Below are positions 45,019 through 54,701 of a DNA stretch of 64,000 bases, one piece after another. The notes under the pieces are model-generated. The model was given only the letters and a program-made list of their open reading frames with translations. It had not been told where the DNA came from and did not search any database. Each line of letters starts with the position of its first letter. Positions within the stretch are counted from its first letter, which is position 1. The stretch lies in assembly GCA_913009235.1 (NCBI GenBank), contig CAJVXS010000001.1, positions 248,001-312,000 of the forward strand. The letters run 5' to 3'. The stretch comes from an uncultured Methylophilaceae bacterium (GTDB taxonomy: Bacteria > Pseudomonadota > Gammaproteobacteria > Burkholderiales > Methylophilaceae). The translations under genes were made by a program, and so were the position numbers.

Positions 45019-45645
45019 ATGAATACATTAGATTTGGCAAAAGAAGGTCCAGTAATCCCAGTTATCGTTATTAATAAGGTAGCAGATGCTGTGCCGATGG
45101 CAGAAGCACTACTTGAAGGCGGCGTTAAAGTGCTTGAAGTGACATTGCGTTCAGCAGTTGCTTTAGAAGCCATGGAGCAGATTGCTAGGCATGTGCCTGA
45201 TGCGATATTAGGCTCTGGTACTGTACGTAATTTACAAGATGCAAAAAATTCATTAGATGCGGGTTGCAAATTTGCAGTGAGTCCTGGGTATACATCAGAG
45301 CTTGGTCACTATGCTAAAGAAATTAGCCTACCATTATTGCCAGGAGTTGCAACAGGTTCAGAGGTCATGACAGCGAATGCTGATGGCTACAACTTCTTGA
45401 AGCTGTTCCCAGCTGTTGCCGTGGGCGGCATTAATTTACTAAAAGGCTTTGCTGGACCATTTTCAGATGTGATGTTCTGTCCAACGGGGGGCGTTAAAGT
45501 CCATTCAGCACCTGACTTTTTAGCGTTGCCGAATGTTGTGGTTTGTGGCGGAACTTGGTTGACCCCTGCAGATGCAGTGGCGAATAAGGACTGGGCACAT
45601 ATTACGAAACTAGCAAAAGAGGCTAGTGCGATTAAGCCTGCTTAA
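45019..45645 (+). CDS. eda: 2-keto-3-deoxy-6-phosphogluconate (KDPG) aldolase
   Basis: 208 residues, class I aldolase. The general base and phosphate residues are in VLEVTLRS (E40, T42, R44), and the Schiff-base Lys is in FLKLFPA (about 129). CPTGGVK is the substrate-phosphate loop. It splits KDPG to pyruvate and glyceraldehyde-3-phosphate. It lies 136 bp after edd on the same strand and probably shares its promoter. Confidence 0.97.
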   Translation: MNTLDLAKEGPVIPVIVINKVADAVPMAEALLEGGVKVLEVTLRSAVALEAMEQIARHVPDAILGSGTVRNLQDAKNSLDAGCKFAVSPGYTSELGHYAKEISLPLLPGVATGSEVMTANADGYNFLKLFPAVAVGGINLLKGFAGPFSDVMFCPTGGVKVHSAPDFLALPNVVVCGGTWLTPADAVANKDWAHITKLAKEASAIKPA

Positions 45646-45736
45646 ATAAGTAAACGCAGTATATGAAGGCTTTGTACTTTAGGGTGAAAAGTCTAGCTTA
45701 ATGGACACCTTTAAAGCATGCTGCATTGAGATTAAC

Positions 45737-46393
45737 ATGGATATTGATCTAACAAAATACAAAACCATTGTGTTTGATTGTGATGGTGTCGTGCTTGATT
45801 CCAATATTACGAAAATAGATGCTTATTTTCGGACAGCTAAAAAATCTGGTGCAACCGACGCACAAGCGCAAGCGCTAGTAACCCACCACGTGCAGTTTGG
45901 AGGCATTTCACGTCACCCTAAGTTTGTTTGGTACATTGAAGAAGTCCTAAAAGAAACGGCTACAAAAGAAGCAGTGCAAGAATACCTGGGTGCATTTAGC
46001 CTTGCAGCTAAAAAAGGGTTAATGCGTTGTGAAATCGCTGATGGTTTGCATGAGCTGCGTAATAAAACCCCCAATGCAAGGTGGTTAATAGTCTCTGGCG
46101 GCGAGCAACAAGAAGTTCGAGATTTATTTGATAAGCGTGAACTTGCTGATTTATTTGATGGTGGACTATTTGGTAGCCCTGATAATAAAGATGAAATTCT
46201 AGCGCGTGAAAAAGAAAACGGTAATATCAAATTCCCCGCAATATATATCGGTGATAGTAAGTATGATTATGAATCTTCTAAACGAGCTAGTTTAGATTTT
46301 GTTTTTTTGAGTGGTTGGACTGACGTTCCTGATTGGAAAGCCTATTGTTCAGAAAACAAAATTAATGTGTGCCAAAATATTAAATCACTTTAA
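45737..46393 (+). CDS. HAD-family hydrolase of the LPS core locus
   Basis: About 218 residues from the ATG at 45737 (MDIDLTKYK); an upstream in-frame ATG at 45701 would add 12 residues. The GAG 9 nt before 45737 favours the inner start. Motif I is VFDCDGVVLDSN, motif II VSGGEQQEVRDL, motif III near NKDEILAREKE, motif IV YIGDSKYDYESSKR. It could dephosphorylate a sugar phosphate or phosphorylated core intermediate. It precedes the next kinase by 3 bp. Confidence 0.75.
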   Translation: MDIDLTKYKTIVFDCDGVVLDSNITKIDAYFRTAKKSGATDAQAQALVTHHVQFGGISRHPKFVWYIEEVLKETATKEAVQEYLGAFSLAAKKGLMRCEIADGLHELRNKTPNARWLIVSGGEQQEVRDLFDKRELADLFDGGLFGSPDNKDEILAREKENGNIKFPAIYIGDSKYDYESSKRASLDFVFLSGWTDVPDWKAYCSENKINVCQNIKSL

Positions 46394-46396
46394 ATC

Positions 46397-47092
46397 ATGA
46401 CGATTTTTTTTAAAAGTTTCTTTTCCCATTCGTCGCAGCCGTTAACAGTAAGCGATTTTGATGTTATGTGCGAAGGTGGGAAAATTCTCGAGCAAGATGG
46501 GCGAGGTATTAAAGTGGTGCTGTTAAATGATGGGAGTATTATTAAAGTATTTAGGCTGAGAAGCTTAATCAGTGGCGCACGATTATTTTCTTATGCCAGA
46601 AGATTTTGCCGGAATGCGATGCGGCTTAATGCAAAAGGGATTCATACCGTTCAAATAAAGAAGCTTTACTACTTTCCAGACAGCGCTAACACAGCCGTAT
46701 TGTATACGCCTTTAGTTGGTGAAACGCTACGGGATGTAATCAGTAAAAAAGAAGTGAATACGGATTTTGTCGAAGGGTTGGCTGTGTTTTTATCTAAGTT
46801 GCATAAGAACGGCATCCATTTTCATTCGCTGCACACGGGTAATGTGGTGCTAACACCAGAAGGCGAATTCGGCTTAATTGATATCTCCGACCTTAGTATT
46901 TATCCTTGGCCTCTATTTTGCAACGCTAGAGTCCGAAGCTTTAAACGATTATGTAAATATACAGAGGATATTAAACAGTTTGGTATAGAGTACTGGCAGT
47001 TATTTCAAGGTAGGTACTTTATTGAAAGTCAGTTAAGTTCGCTTTGTGAAAATAAAATAAAAAACATGAGCAATAAGCTGATTGAATTTTAG
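46397..47092 (+). CDS. Atypical LPS core kinase-like protein (PA4998 type)
   Basis: 231 residues. The N-lobe has IIKVFRLRSLISGARLFSYA, the hinge VLYTPLVGETL, then a catalytic-loop equivalent IHFHSLHTGNVVL and the metal-site strand FGLIDISDL. The catalytic Asp of the loop (H-R-D-L-H-x-x-N) is Ser, though the Asn and the following Asp remain. It may be an inactive or divergent kinase. It probably forms one operon with the HAD gene. Followed by about 300 bp without a clear gene. Confidence 0.65.
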   Translation: MTIFFKSFFSHSSQPLTVSDFDVMCEGGKILEQDGRGIKVVLLNDGSIIKVFRLRSLISGARLFSYARRFCRNAMRLNAKGIHTVQIKKLYYFPDSANTAVLYTPLVGETLRDVISKKEVNTDFVEGLAVFLSKLHKNGIHFHSLHTGNVVLTPEGEFGLIDISDLSIYPWPLFCNARVRSFKRLCKYTEDIKQFGIEYWQLFQGRYFIESQLSSLCENKIKNMSNKLIEF

Positions 47093-47397
47093 TGGTGATG
47101 GAATATAGGATGCTAGTGATGTGGTTGTTACATGTTTCCCATAGCTATTACCCACTATTTTTAGATTGTGCTAGGCAAGCTAATGGACTATTTAAAGGTG
47201 CTGTATACAAAGTGTTGACTGTTTAGGGAGTAGGGTGCTGGTGTGTGTCCACCAGTTCGGATGAGGCGGTTTTTTTAGGGTGCAAGAGTAGTTAAGTGTG
47301 CGGTTTGAAATTAGGTGCAATATATTAGGGTAACAGTTTGCTAATGAAGTGCTCTGCTTCACTGTTGATAGTAGAAGATTTTTTGCTAAAACTGAAT
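47093..47397. other. Gap after the LPS kinase gene
   Basis: 305 bp between convergent genes. The only notable frame is 38 codons at 47110-47226 (MLVMWLLHVSHSYYPLFLDC...), without clear family or strong ribosome site. No terminator hairpin was seen. I leave this as non-coding. Confidence 0.45.
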
Positions 47398-48417
47398 TTA
47401 TAAAATGTGAATTTTACTTATTACCGTAGAAGGGTTAATTTTTTTTAAGCAAGCTAGGTGAGACTTATTTTGTAGTGGGCACTCTCTTTTAAAGCATGGA
47501 CTACATTCTAATGCTAAATACTCAATAATAGCACCAGGGTGAATCGGAGGTGTGTGATGTGGATCGCTCGACCCATAAATTGCAATAAGCTTTATATCAA
47601 GTGCCGCGGCAACGTGCATAAGACCGGAATCATTACTGATAACAGTGTTGCATAGTGACATGATGTCGATGGCATCGCCTAAGTTAGTTTTGCCGCCTAA
47701 ATCAATACAACGCGATTGCGTGATTTGATTAATTTCCGCAGTGATTGTAGTGTCTTTATCTGAGCCAAATAATAAGATTTTCCAGCCTTGTGCAATTGCA
47801 GCGTTAGCCACTTCAGCATAATGTGTTATAGGCCAACGTTTAGCCTCGCCATACTCGGCACCTGGGCATAGACCTAGTACTTTGTTACTTGAAAGAGATA
47901 TGCCAAATTTATTAAGCGCTACTTTTGCATTAGTACTATCAGCTAGTAATATTGGTTGCGGTATGGCTGGTGACGGTTGGCCTTTGTTGAGGCCTAATGC
48001 AACAAACCTTTCCACTGTTTTAGGAAGTGCGTCTTTATCTAATGGGCGGATATCATTTAATAAGCCATAGCGCATTTCACCTAAAAATCCAGTTCGCTTT
48101 GGAATGCCAGCAGCAAAGGGCAAGATGGCGGATTTTAAGGAGTTTATTAAAGAAATAGATTGCGTGTAATGCTTGTTTTTTAAACTGCGGCCAAATTTAA
48201 TACGCTCCATCAAGCCTAATTGACCATGTTTAAATGGCGACGCTATTTTTGCTGTCACTTCTGGCATGCGGTCTAATAATGGCAGTGTCCATGCAGGAGC
48301 TACAACATCAATTTGAACGGTTGGATTTTGTTGTTTTAAGTGCTGAAATAGGCTATGTGCCATCACCATATCACCTACCCAAGAAGGACCCATAATAAGA
48401 ATTTTTTCTAATGGCAT
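47398..48417 (-). CDS. waaF: LPS heptosyltransferase II
   Basis: 339 residues, GT9. The N-terminus KILIMGPSWVGDMVMAHSLF, the ADP-heptose site VISNDSGLMHVAAAL (about 256-270) and the WaaF-specific cysteine-rich end (CSPCFKRECPLQNKSHLAC) are present. It adds the second heptose. It follows hldE by 21 bp in the hldD-gmhA-hldE-waaF operon. Confidence 0.94.
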   Translation of the reverse strand: MPLEKILIMGPSWVGDMVMAHSLFQHLKQQNPTVQIDVVAPAWTLPLLDRMPEVTAKIASPFKHGQLGLMERIKFGRSLKNKHYTQSISLINSLKSAILPFAAGIPKRTGFLGEMRYGLLNDIRPLDKDALPKTVERFVALGLNKGQPSPAIPQPILLADSTNAKVALNKFGISLSSNKVLGLCPGAEYGEAKRWPITHYAEVANAAIAQGWKILLFGSDKDTTITAEINQITQSRCIDLGGKTNLGDAIDIMSLCNTVISNDSGLMHVAAALDIKLIAIYGSSDPHHTPPIHPGAIIEYLALECSPCFKRECPLQNKSHLACLKKINPSTVISKIHIL

Positions 48418-48438
48418 AGGTGATTTAATTTAACTGGC

Positions 48439-49905
48439 TTAGCCATTAAGCTTTTGAATAATATTACTGGTGCTTCGACCTTCTACTAAATTGATTAACG
48501 CGATTTCACCACCCCAAGACTTAACCTCTTTACCGCCAACCACTTCATCAGCAGTGTAATCACTACCTTTGGCAATCACATTTGGTTTGATGACATTAAT
48601 AAGCTTAATTGGCGTATCTTCATCAAATAAAATCACAGCATCTACTGACTCTAATGCAGCCAATACTCTCGCACGGTCACTTTCGTTTACCACTGGTCTG
48701 GTCGGACCTTTTATAGCGCTCACTGAGCGGTCCGTATTGAGGCCAAGGATGAGTTTATCGCCACGTTTTTTTGCTGCTTCTAAGTAGGTTACATGCCCCG
48801 CATGGAGTAAGTCAAAACAACCATTGGTGAAGACAATTTTTTGATGTGTTTTTTTCCAGCTAGCCACTTTGTCGATTAGTTGTGTTAAATCACATACTTT
48901 ATATACTTGCGTACTGTTCTGTAGGCGGGAGAGTGTTTCTATCAACTCTTCACGGCTGATAGGACTAGTCCCTACTTTACCAACAACAACGCCAGCTGCC
49001 AGATTGGCTAGCTGCAAGCTTTCTAATGGTGAAAGCTCATATACTAAACCTGCTGCTAATGTTGCAATCACCGTATCGCCTGCGCCAGAAACATCAAATA
49101 CCTTTTGTGCTGTTGCGTCAATTTGGTGAGTGGTGTCGTCAATCAGTGTAATGCCTTTTTCGCCGCGTGTGACAGCTAAGAAATCTAATGATAAGCTTTC
49201 TTTAAGTGCAATCGCTTTGCTAATTAAGTCGGTATCATCTAGTTGCATTTCACATGCTTCTGCAGTTTCTTTTTTATTTGGCGTGAGTGCAGTTGCCCCT
49301 TTGTACTTCGTATAGTCTTTTCCTTTTGGGTCGACTAGCACGGAGATATTTTGTGTTTGGCATGCGCTGATAATGTGCTGGCAAACAGTATCGCTGAGCA
49401 AGCCTTTGGCATAGTCTGACAAAATCACAATGCTAGGTTTAAGCGCAAGTCCTGCTGTAATAGATGCCAACACTTGCTTAGTTTCTTCATCATTAAAAGC
49501 AGCTGAACTTTCTTGGTCCAGCCTCAGCATTTGCTGATGACCGCCTAAAATCCTTGTTTTCGCGATAGTAGGGCGGTGCTTTGTATTGATGATTTCACTC
49601 GTGCCAACACCGATTGCTGCAATGAGTTTTTTAAGGCTATCGCCTTCTGTATCATTTCCGACACAACCAATAATATGAGTTTTGATACCTAATAATGCCA
49701 AGTTGGCAGCTACGTTAGCAGCGCCACCAGCACGTTCATTTTTCTCATTTAGTAAAACTACAGGCACGGGTGCTTCTGGTGAAATGCGGCCAACATTGCC
49801 AATTAAGTAACGGTCTAGCATGACATCGCCAATCACAAGCGCATGCAGTTCTTTACTGCCAAATTCTTTAACGGTGTTAAGTAGTTTTTCTGATATCGGC
49901 ATCAA
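48439..49905 (-). CDS. hldE: Bifunctional ADP-heptose synthase HldE (kinase/adenylyltransferase)
   Basis: 488 residues. The kinase domain (1-320) is a PfkB/ribokinase fold with GGAANVAANLALLG and DVSGAGDTVIATLAAG (anion hole, catalytic Asp). The nucleotidyltransferase domain (345-488) has FTNGCFDLLHAGHVTYLE (HxGH). Both activities for D-glycero-D-manno-heptose-7-P to ADP-heptose are fused as in E. coli RfaE. It starts right after gmhA. Confidence 0.97.
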   Translation of the reverse strand: MMPISEKLLNTVKEFGSKELHALVIGDVMLDRYLIGNVGRISPEAPVPVVLLNEKNERAGGAANVAANLALLGIKTHIIGCVGNDTEGDSLKKLIAAIGVGTSEIINTKHRPTIAKTRILGGHQQMLRLDQESSAAFNDEETKQVLASITAGLALKPSIVILSDYAKGLLSDTVCQHIISACQTQNISVLVDPKGKDYTKYKGATALTPNKKETAEACEMQLDDTDLISKAIALKESLSLDFLAVTRGEKGITLIDDTTHQIDATAQKVFDVSGAGDTVIATLAAGLVYELSPLESLQLANLAAGVVVGKVGTSPISREELIETLSRLQNSTQVYKVCDLTQLIDKVASWKKTHQKIVFTNGCFDLLHAGHVTYLEAAKKRGDKLILGLNTDRSVSAIKGPTRPVVNESDRARVLAALESVDAVILFDEDTPIKLINVIKPNVIAKGSDYTADEVVGGKEVKSWGGEIALINLVEGRSTSNIIQKLNG

Positions 49906-50469
49906 TTAATCTGACTCTAAAATTTCACATAAACAATGACCGACGAATATATGTGCCTCTTGGATGCGTGCGGTTACATTCGATGGCATCATCAAGTTGT
50001 GGTCACAGAGGCCGTTGAGCTTACCGCCTGAGCCGCCAGTTAATCCAACGGTGGTTGCCCCAATGATTCTAGCTGCTTCCAGCGCATTTACTACGTTAGC
50101 GCTATTGCCTGATGTTGTGATGCCAATCACTACATCATTGGGCTGGCACAATGCTTCAACTTGTCTTGTGAAAATATAATCGTAGCCATAGTCATTGCCG
50201 ACTGAGGTTAGGATGGCGGTATCTGTCGTCAGCGCAATAGCGGGCATGCCTTTGCGTTCCTTTTTAAAGCGCCCAACAATTTCTGCTGCAATATGTTGGC
50301 TATCTGCAGCACTGCCGCCGTTGCCCATGAGCAATATCTTGCCACCTGCTTTGACACTGTTTTGCATCGCAATACCAACGACACTAATTTGTGGGAAAAG
50401 CGGCTCAAGCGCATCAAACATGGCCGTATGCGCAGCATGCTCGCCTTTAAGGTAGTCAATATAATCCAT
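49906..50469 (-). CDS. gmhA: Sedoheptulose-7-phosphate isomerase
   Basis: 187 residues, SIS domain. [21 protein letters not shown] carries the phosphate-binding loop and catalytic residues; [16 protein letters not shown] and GLTGGSGG are conserved GmhA blocks. It makes D-glycero-D-manno-heptose-7-phosphate, the first LPS heptose step. Its start overlaps the hldD stop by 1 bp. Confidence 0.95.
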   Translation of the reverse strand: MDYIDYLKGEHAAHTAMFDALEPLFPQISVVGIAMQNSVKAGGKILLMGNGGSAADSQHIAAEIVGRFKKERKGMPAIALTTDTAILTSVGNDYGYDYIFTRQVEALCQPNDVVIGITTSGNSANVVNALEAARIIGATTVGLTGGSGGKLNGLCDHNLMMPSNVTARIQEAHIFVGHCLCEILESD

Positions 50470-51458
50470 TAGCAGTATTGGTCCTCTTGCATTAAATAGT
50501 TTTGCACGTAATCTTTCACGCCTTCTTCCAAGCTATGAAATGCTTGGGTATAACCGACATCACGTAACTTTTGCATTGTGGCTTCGGTAAAGTATTGGTA
50601 TTTACCTTGTAAATCTTTTGGCATATCAATATAGGTAATATCTGGCTCATGCCCCATGCCCCTCATCACGTTTATTGCTAAGTCTTTAAAACTACGTGCG
50701 GAGCCAGTCCCAATGTTGTAAATGCCGTTGGCAGTTGGGTTGCCGTTAATTGCGGTGGTATAAAAGTGAGCAAGCACTGCCGCCACATCTTTTACGTAAA
50801 CAAAATCACGCATTTGCATGCCATCTTCAACGTCTGCTTTTGTGCCTTTGAATAACTTCATCGTACCAGTTTCACTGAACTGATTAAAGGTATGGAAAGC
50901 CACACTGGCCATGCGCTCTTTGTGATACTCGTTCGGCCCATAAACATTAAAGAATTTAAATCCAGCCCAGCTAGGCGGACACGGTTTATTATCAGCAACC
51001 TGTCTTAATACCCACTGGTCAAAAAAGTGTTTGGAATAACCGTAGCCATTTAGTGGTCTTAAATTATCAATCGTTGCGTCATCGTAACCTTGACCGCCAT
51101 CGCCATAAGTAGCAGCAGAACTCGCGTAGAAGAACGGGACTGAATTCTCAGCACACCATTCCCATAAATATTGTGAATATTGAATATTAGATTCGACTAG
51201 TTTATTAAAGTCGCGTTCTATTGTCGTGCTGATGGCCCCCATGTGAATGATGGCAGTGATTTCGTCATTCTTATACAGCCAATCAAACAACTGTTCTTTA
51301 TCAAGGTAAGTATCGTATTTGCGGTGGACTAGATTTTGCCATTGGGATTCATGAGTGATGTCATCCACAATGGTAAGGTCTTCTTGATTGCATTTAGTAT
51401 TGAGGTGCCAAGCGATCATCGAACCAATCATCCCCGCACCGCCAGTAATTACAACCAT
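50469..51458 (-). CDS. hldD: ADP-L-glycero-D-manno-heptose 6-epimerase
   Basis: 329 residues, extended SDR. The NAD(P) site [19 protein letters not shown] has the GxxGxxG spacing and the catalytic Tyr is in [13 protein letters not shown] (Y-x3-K, about 139-143). [20 protein letters not shown] is the HldD substrate region. It converts ADP-DD-heptose to ADP-LD-heptose. First gene of the hldD-gmhA-hldE-waaF operon. Confidence 0.97.
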   Translation of the reverse strand: MVVITGGAGMIGSMIAWHLNTKCNQEDLTIVDDITHESQWQNLVHRKYDTYLDKEQLFDWLYKNDEITAIIHMGAISTTIERDFNKLVESNIQYSQYLWEWCAENSVPFFYASSAATYGDGGQGYDDATIDNLRPLNGYGYSKHFFDQWVLRQVADNKPCPPSWAGFKFFNVYGPNEYHKERMASVAFHTFNQFSETGTMKLFKGTKADVEDGMQMRDFVYVKDVAAVLAHFYTTAINGNPTANGIYNIGTGSARSFKDLAINVMRGMGHEPDITYIDMPKDLQGKYQYFTEATMQKLRDVGYTQAFHSLEEGVKDYVQNYLMQEDQYC

Positions 51459-51508
51459 ATAAAAACCTCAAATAACAATAAAATAGTCCAATAGCGAGAT
51501 TATACCGC

Positions 51509-52615
51509 TTATTGTTTTGCGCCTAAAGCTTTTGCGTTTCCAGCCTTTTTATTTGCGGTCTGTTTCGCCGCTTCATTGCTCCAATTGGCTGATACCCAGC
51601 CCTGTAGGTTTTCTAATGCAATGGTTGTCATGGCATGTATCCAAGCTTCGCTTTCATTTAACGCGGGAATGTAGTTATAGTCACCGCCGCCATTGGTTTG
51701 GAAGATGCCTTTTCCTTCCATGGCAATCTCTTCTAGAGTTTCTAAACAGTCGCTACTAAAGCCGGGGCAAATCACATCAATGCGTTTGGTTTTCGCTTTG
51801 CCTAACACTTCCAGTGTGTTGGCGAGGTAGGGTTTCAACCATTCCTGTTTGCCAAAACGAGATTGGAATGCAATTTGATATTGGTCTTTATCTAAACCTA
51901 ATGCTTCTGCTAGTAATCCGCCTGTTTTATGGCATTCGCAATGGTACATATCACCTTTCATCAAATGAAATTTCGGTACACCGTGAAAACTCATAATGAG
52001 GTTTCCAGGTCTGCCATTCGCTTGCCAGAACTGATTAACGTTTGCAGCTAATGCTTGAATATAAGCTGGGTGGTCATGGTAGTGCTTGATGGTTCTGATG
52101 GCAGGCACATTACGCATTTTAAGTAGCGTCTTCCAAACAGCATCTAAACTTGCAGCTGTACTGCTTGCAGCATATTGTGGGTAAAGTGGAAAGACTAAAA
52201 TTTTGTTGCAATGCTGTGCTTTGAGTTTTTCAATCGCACTTTGTATGCTCGGGTTGCCATAGCTCATGCCTAATTCAACTGCAAAAGGCGATTTCACTTT
52301 TTGCGTGAGATAGCTACGTAACAACTGCGCTTGTCTTTTCATATGGACCAACAATGGTGAACCTTCTTTCATCCACACTTGCGAGTACTTTGCCGCAGAT
52401 TGTTTAGGACGAATGACTAAAATGATGCAGTTCAGTATTAACCACCAAATCAATCTTGGGATTTCGACGACGCGCCTATCCATTAAAAATTGCTTTAAAT
52501 ACGGACGTAATGCTTTTGGCGTTGGCGCATCTGGTGTACCTAAGTTTGCAAGCAAAATGCCCACCTTCAATTGGTCGCTATGTTTGTATTCTGGTTCTTG
52601 ATTGTAATAGGCCAT
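51509..52615 (-). CDS. hemH: Ferrochelatase
   Basis: 368 residues. The active-site His is in IMSFHGVPKFHL (about 207), and the family signature CHKTGGLLAEALG and CPGFSSDCLETLEEIAMEGK (catalytic Glu) follow. It inserts iron into protoporphyrin IX. A basic C-terminal tail (last 22 residues) goes beyond the domain. It follows hrcA on the same strand by 55 bp. Confidence 0.97.
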   Translation of the reverse strand: MAYYNQEPEYKHSDQLKVGILLANLGTPDAPTPKALRPYLKQFLMDRRVVEIPRLIWWLILNCIILVIRPKQSAAKYSQVWMKEGSPLLVHMKRQAQLLRSYLTQKVKSPFAVELGMSYGNPSIQSAIEKLKAQHCNKILVFPLYPQYAASSTAASLDAVWKTLLKMRNVPAIRTIKHYHDHPAYIQALAANVNQFWQANGRPGNLIMSFHGVPKFHLMKGDMYHCECHKTGGLLAEALGLDKDQYQIAFQSRFGKQEWLKPYLANTLEVLGKAKTKRIDVICPGFSSDCLETLEEIAMEGKGIFQTNGGGDYNYIPALNESEAWIHAMTTIALENLQGWVSANWSNEAAKQTANKKAGNAKALGAKQ

Positions 52616-52670
52616 ATATATAGAAGTAACTTCGTAAAATTTGATCGGTACTTAATGGGTATGACAGGGA

Positions 52671-53690
52671 TTAGCTGTTAGACAGGGCATTGGATAAAAG
52701 TTTCGCAGTTACATCAACAATGGGAATAACACGCTCATAAGCCATACGCGTCGGGCCAATAACTCCTAAGGTGCCAACGACTTGGTCATCCATTTTGTAA
52801 GGGGATGTGACCATGCTGCACTCGTTTAAAGGGTTATAGCCGCTTTCGCCACCAATAAAGATTTGTACACCTTCAGCTTTTTGACTGTTGTCCAGTAGCT
52901 GCATAAGCGAGGAGCGGTGTTCAAATGCATCAAATAGTTTGCGCAAGGTAATGATATTAGTTGCCAACTCATCTACATTAAGCAAATTCCGCTCGCCAGC
53001 AATAATCACGCCTTCTTCTTTATTTTTAGATTGACTTTGGCTGGGATCCTCTAGTGCAGCCGCCATTAAATGACTAATGTCGGCTTGCATCTTTTTGAGG
53101 TCGCGATGTAATGTGTGGCGCGCCTGCTCAAAGGTTTGGCCTGAATAGTGCACATTAAAATAATTGCTGGCTTCAGTCAGGCTGGAGGATGAATAAGGCG
53201 TATCGCTTAAGATAATGCGATTCTGCACACTGCCATCGGTTGTAACAATAATCACTAAAATGCGTTTGTCTGATAAAGGAATGAATTCCAAGTGCTTAAA
53301 TACCAAGGCTTTGTGTTTGGGAATCAGAATCATGCCTGCAAACTGCGTTAATTCAGAAAGTATATCTGCCGCCGTGGTAATTAGTTCGCCTTGGTCGGTT
53401 GTGGATAATACAGTTTCTAACTGATGAATTTGTTTTAGTTTTAGTGGCTGAACACTCAGTAAAGAATCTACAAAAAAACGATAACCTTGCTCTGTTGGAA
53501 TGCGCCCAGCAGAAGTATGTGGGCTGGATACAAATCCGTGTGCTTCTAAATCGCTCATGACATTGCGGATGGTCGCAGGGCTTAACTCTAAGCCGGAATG
53601 TTGCAAAAGCGCATTGGAACCCATTGGTTGACCATCACTCACGTAATGTTCAACTAGGGTTTTTAGTAGTATTTGAGCGCGTTTGTCCAA
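52671..53690 (-). CDS. hrcA: Heat-inducible transcription repressor HrcA
   Basis: 339 residues. The N-terminal winged helix (DKRAQILLKTLVEHYVSDG; PATIRNVMSDLEAHGFVSSPHTSAGRIPTEQGYRFFVD) is highly conserved, followed by the GAF-like and dimerisation domains (NLLNVDE; IGPTRMAYERVIPIVD). It represses genes with CIRCE operators until heat removes it, needing GroEL for activity. The only CIRCE in this window is upstream of rpoH; groESL must be elsewhere. It is divergent from nadK. Confidence 0.97.
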   Translation of the reverse strand: MDKRAQILLKTLVEHYVSDGQPMGSNALLQHSGLELSPATIRNVMSDLEAHGFVSSPHTSAGRIPTEQGYRFFVDSLLSVQPLKLKQIHQLETVLSTTDQGELITTAADILSELTQFAGMILIPKHKALVFKHLEFIPLSDKRILVIIVTTDGSVQNRIILSDTPYSSSSLTEASNYFNVHYSGQTFEQARHTLHRDLKKMQADISHLMAAALEDPSQSQSKNKEEGVIIAGERNLLNVDELATNIITLRKLFDAFEHRSSLMQLLDNSQKAEGVQIFIGGESGYNPLNECSMVTSPYKMDDQVVGTLGVIGPTRMAYERVIPIVDVTAKLLSNALSNS

Positions 53691-53787
53691 CTTATTTATT
53701 CAGCCATTTAGTTTGATTTTCCATTTTGCCTGATTTAGTGCGCAGTTGCTACTGGTTGTAATTGCTTATCTGTGATTAAATTCCTAC

Positions 53788-54657
53788 ATGCAAACAGAAT
53801 TCAACACTATTGCGATTGTTGGCAAGTTTATGCGAGAGTCAGCCGTACAGCTGATGCGTAAAGACTTAGTCGATTTATCCCAACATTTAAAAGCTAAAAA
53901 GATTGAGGTGCTATTTGAAAGTAATACTGCCTCCCATGCAAAAATTGAGGATTTTAAGACCATGCCACTGGATGAGATTGGTCAAAAGGCTGATTTAGTC
54001 GTCGTGATGGGTGGTGATGGCACCATGCTTAGCACGGCACGTGCGCTTAAGAATAGTGGCATTCCATTGGTCGGCATAAATCGAGGCCGCTTTGGTTTTT
54101 TAACCGACTTACGAGCTGAAGAGATGTTGGAGTCTGTTGATGCAATTTTAGCAGGCGAACATCAAACCGAATCGCGCATGGTGCTGAGTGCAAGCGTGAT
54201 TCGAGGCGGTAAAACGATATTGGAAAACCATGCAGTTAATGACATTGTGCTCAAAAGTGAACTGCGATTAATCGAATTAGAAGTGATGGTTGACGGTAAG
54301 TTTATTCACAAACTGCGCGCAGATGGTTTGATTTTAAGCACCCCAACAGGCACTACCGCTTATTCATTGTCGGCAGGGGGCCCAATATTGCATCCAGATG
54401 TAGAAGCCATTGCGCTAGTGCCGATTTGCCCGCACACATTAAGCAACCGACCACTGGCGGTGAATGGTAATGCAAAGGTTGACATTGTCGTGGTGCAGGT
54501 TGGTCATGCGGCGATTAGTTTTGATGGGCAATCTCAACTGGATTTGTTGCAGGGAGATCGCATTAAAGTAGAGCGCGCAGAAGAGAGTGTGACGTTATTA
54601 CATCCTCGTGATTATTGCTATTATGAGATGTTGCGAAACAAACTCCACTTGGGCTAA
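53788..54657 (+). CDS. nadK: NAD kinase
   Basis: 289 residues. The GGDGT motif (VVMGGDGTMLST, about 72-83), NDIVLKS and TPTGTTAYSLSAGGPILHP are the NADK signatures. It converts NAD to NADP. Adjacent to recN on the same strand and divergent from hrcA, a very common arrangement. Confidence 0.97.
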   Translation: MQTEFNTIAIVGKFMRESAVQLMRKDLVDLSQHLKAKKIEVLFESNTASHAKIEDFKTMPLDEIGQKADLVVVMGGDGTMLSTARALKNSGIPLVGINRGRFGFLTDLRAEEMLESVDAILAGEHQTESRMVLSASVIRGGKTILENHAVNDIVLKSELRLIELEVMVDGKFIHKLRADGLILSTPTGTTAYSLSAGGPILHPDVEAIALVPICPHTLSNRPLAVNGNAKVDIVVVQVGHAAISFDGQSQLDLLQGDRIKVERAEESVTLLHPRDYCYYEMLRNKLHLG

Positions 54658-54701
54658 AACCAAAAATACTTTACTGATAAAGAAGATTAAATAATTAACC
54701 T

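Noticed and set aside
47110-47226. 38-codon frame after the LPS kinase gene
   Set aside because: No family, weak ribosome site and no terminator; kept only as a note.
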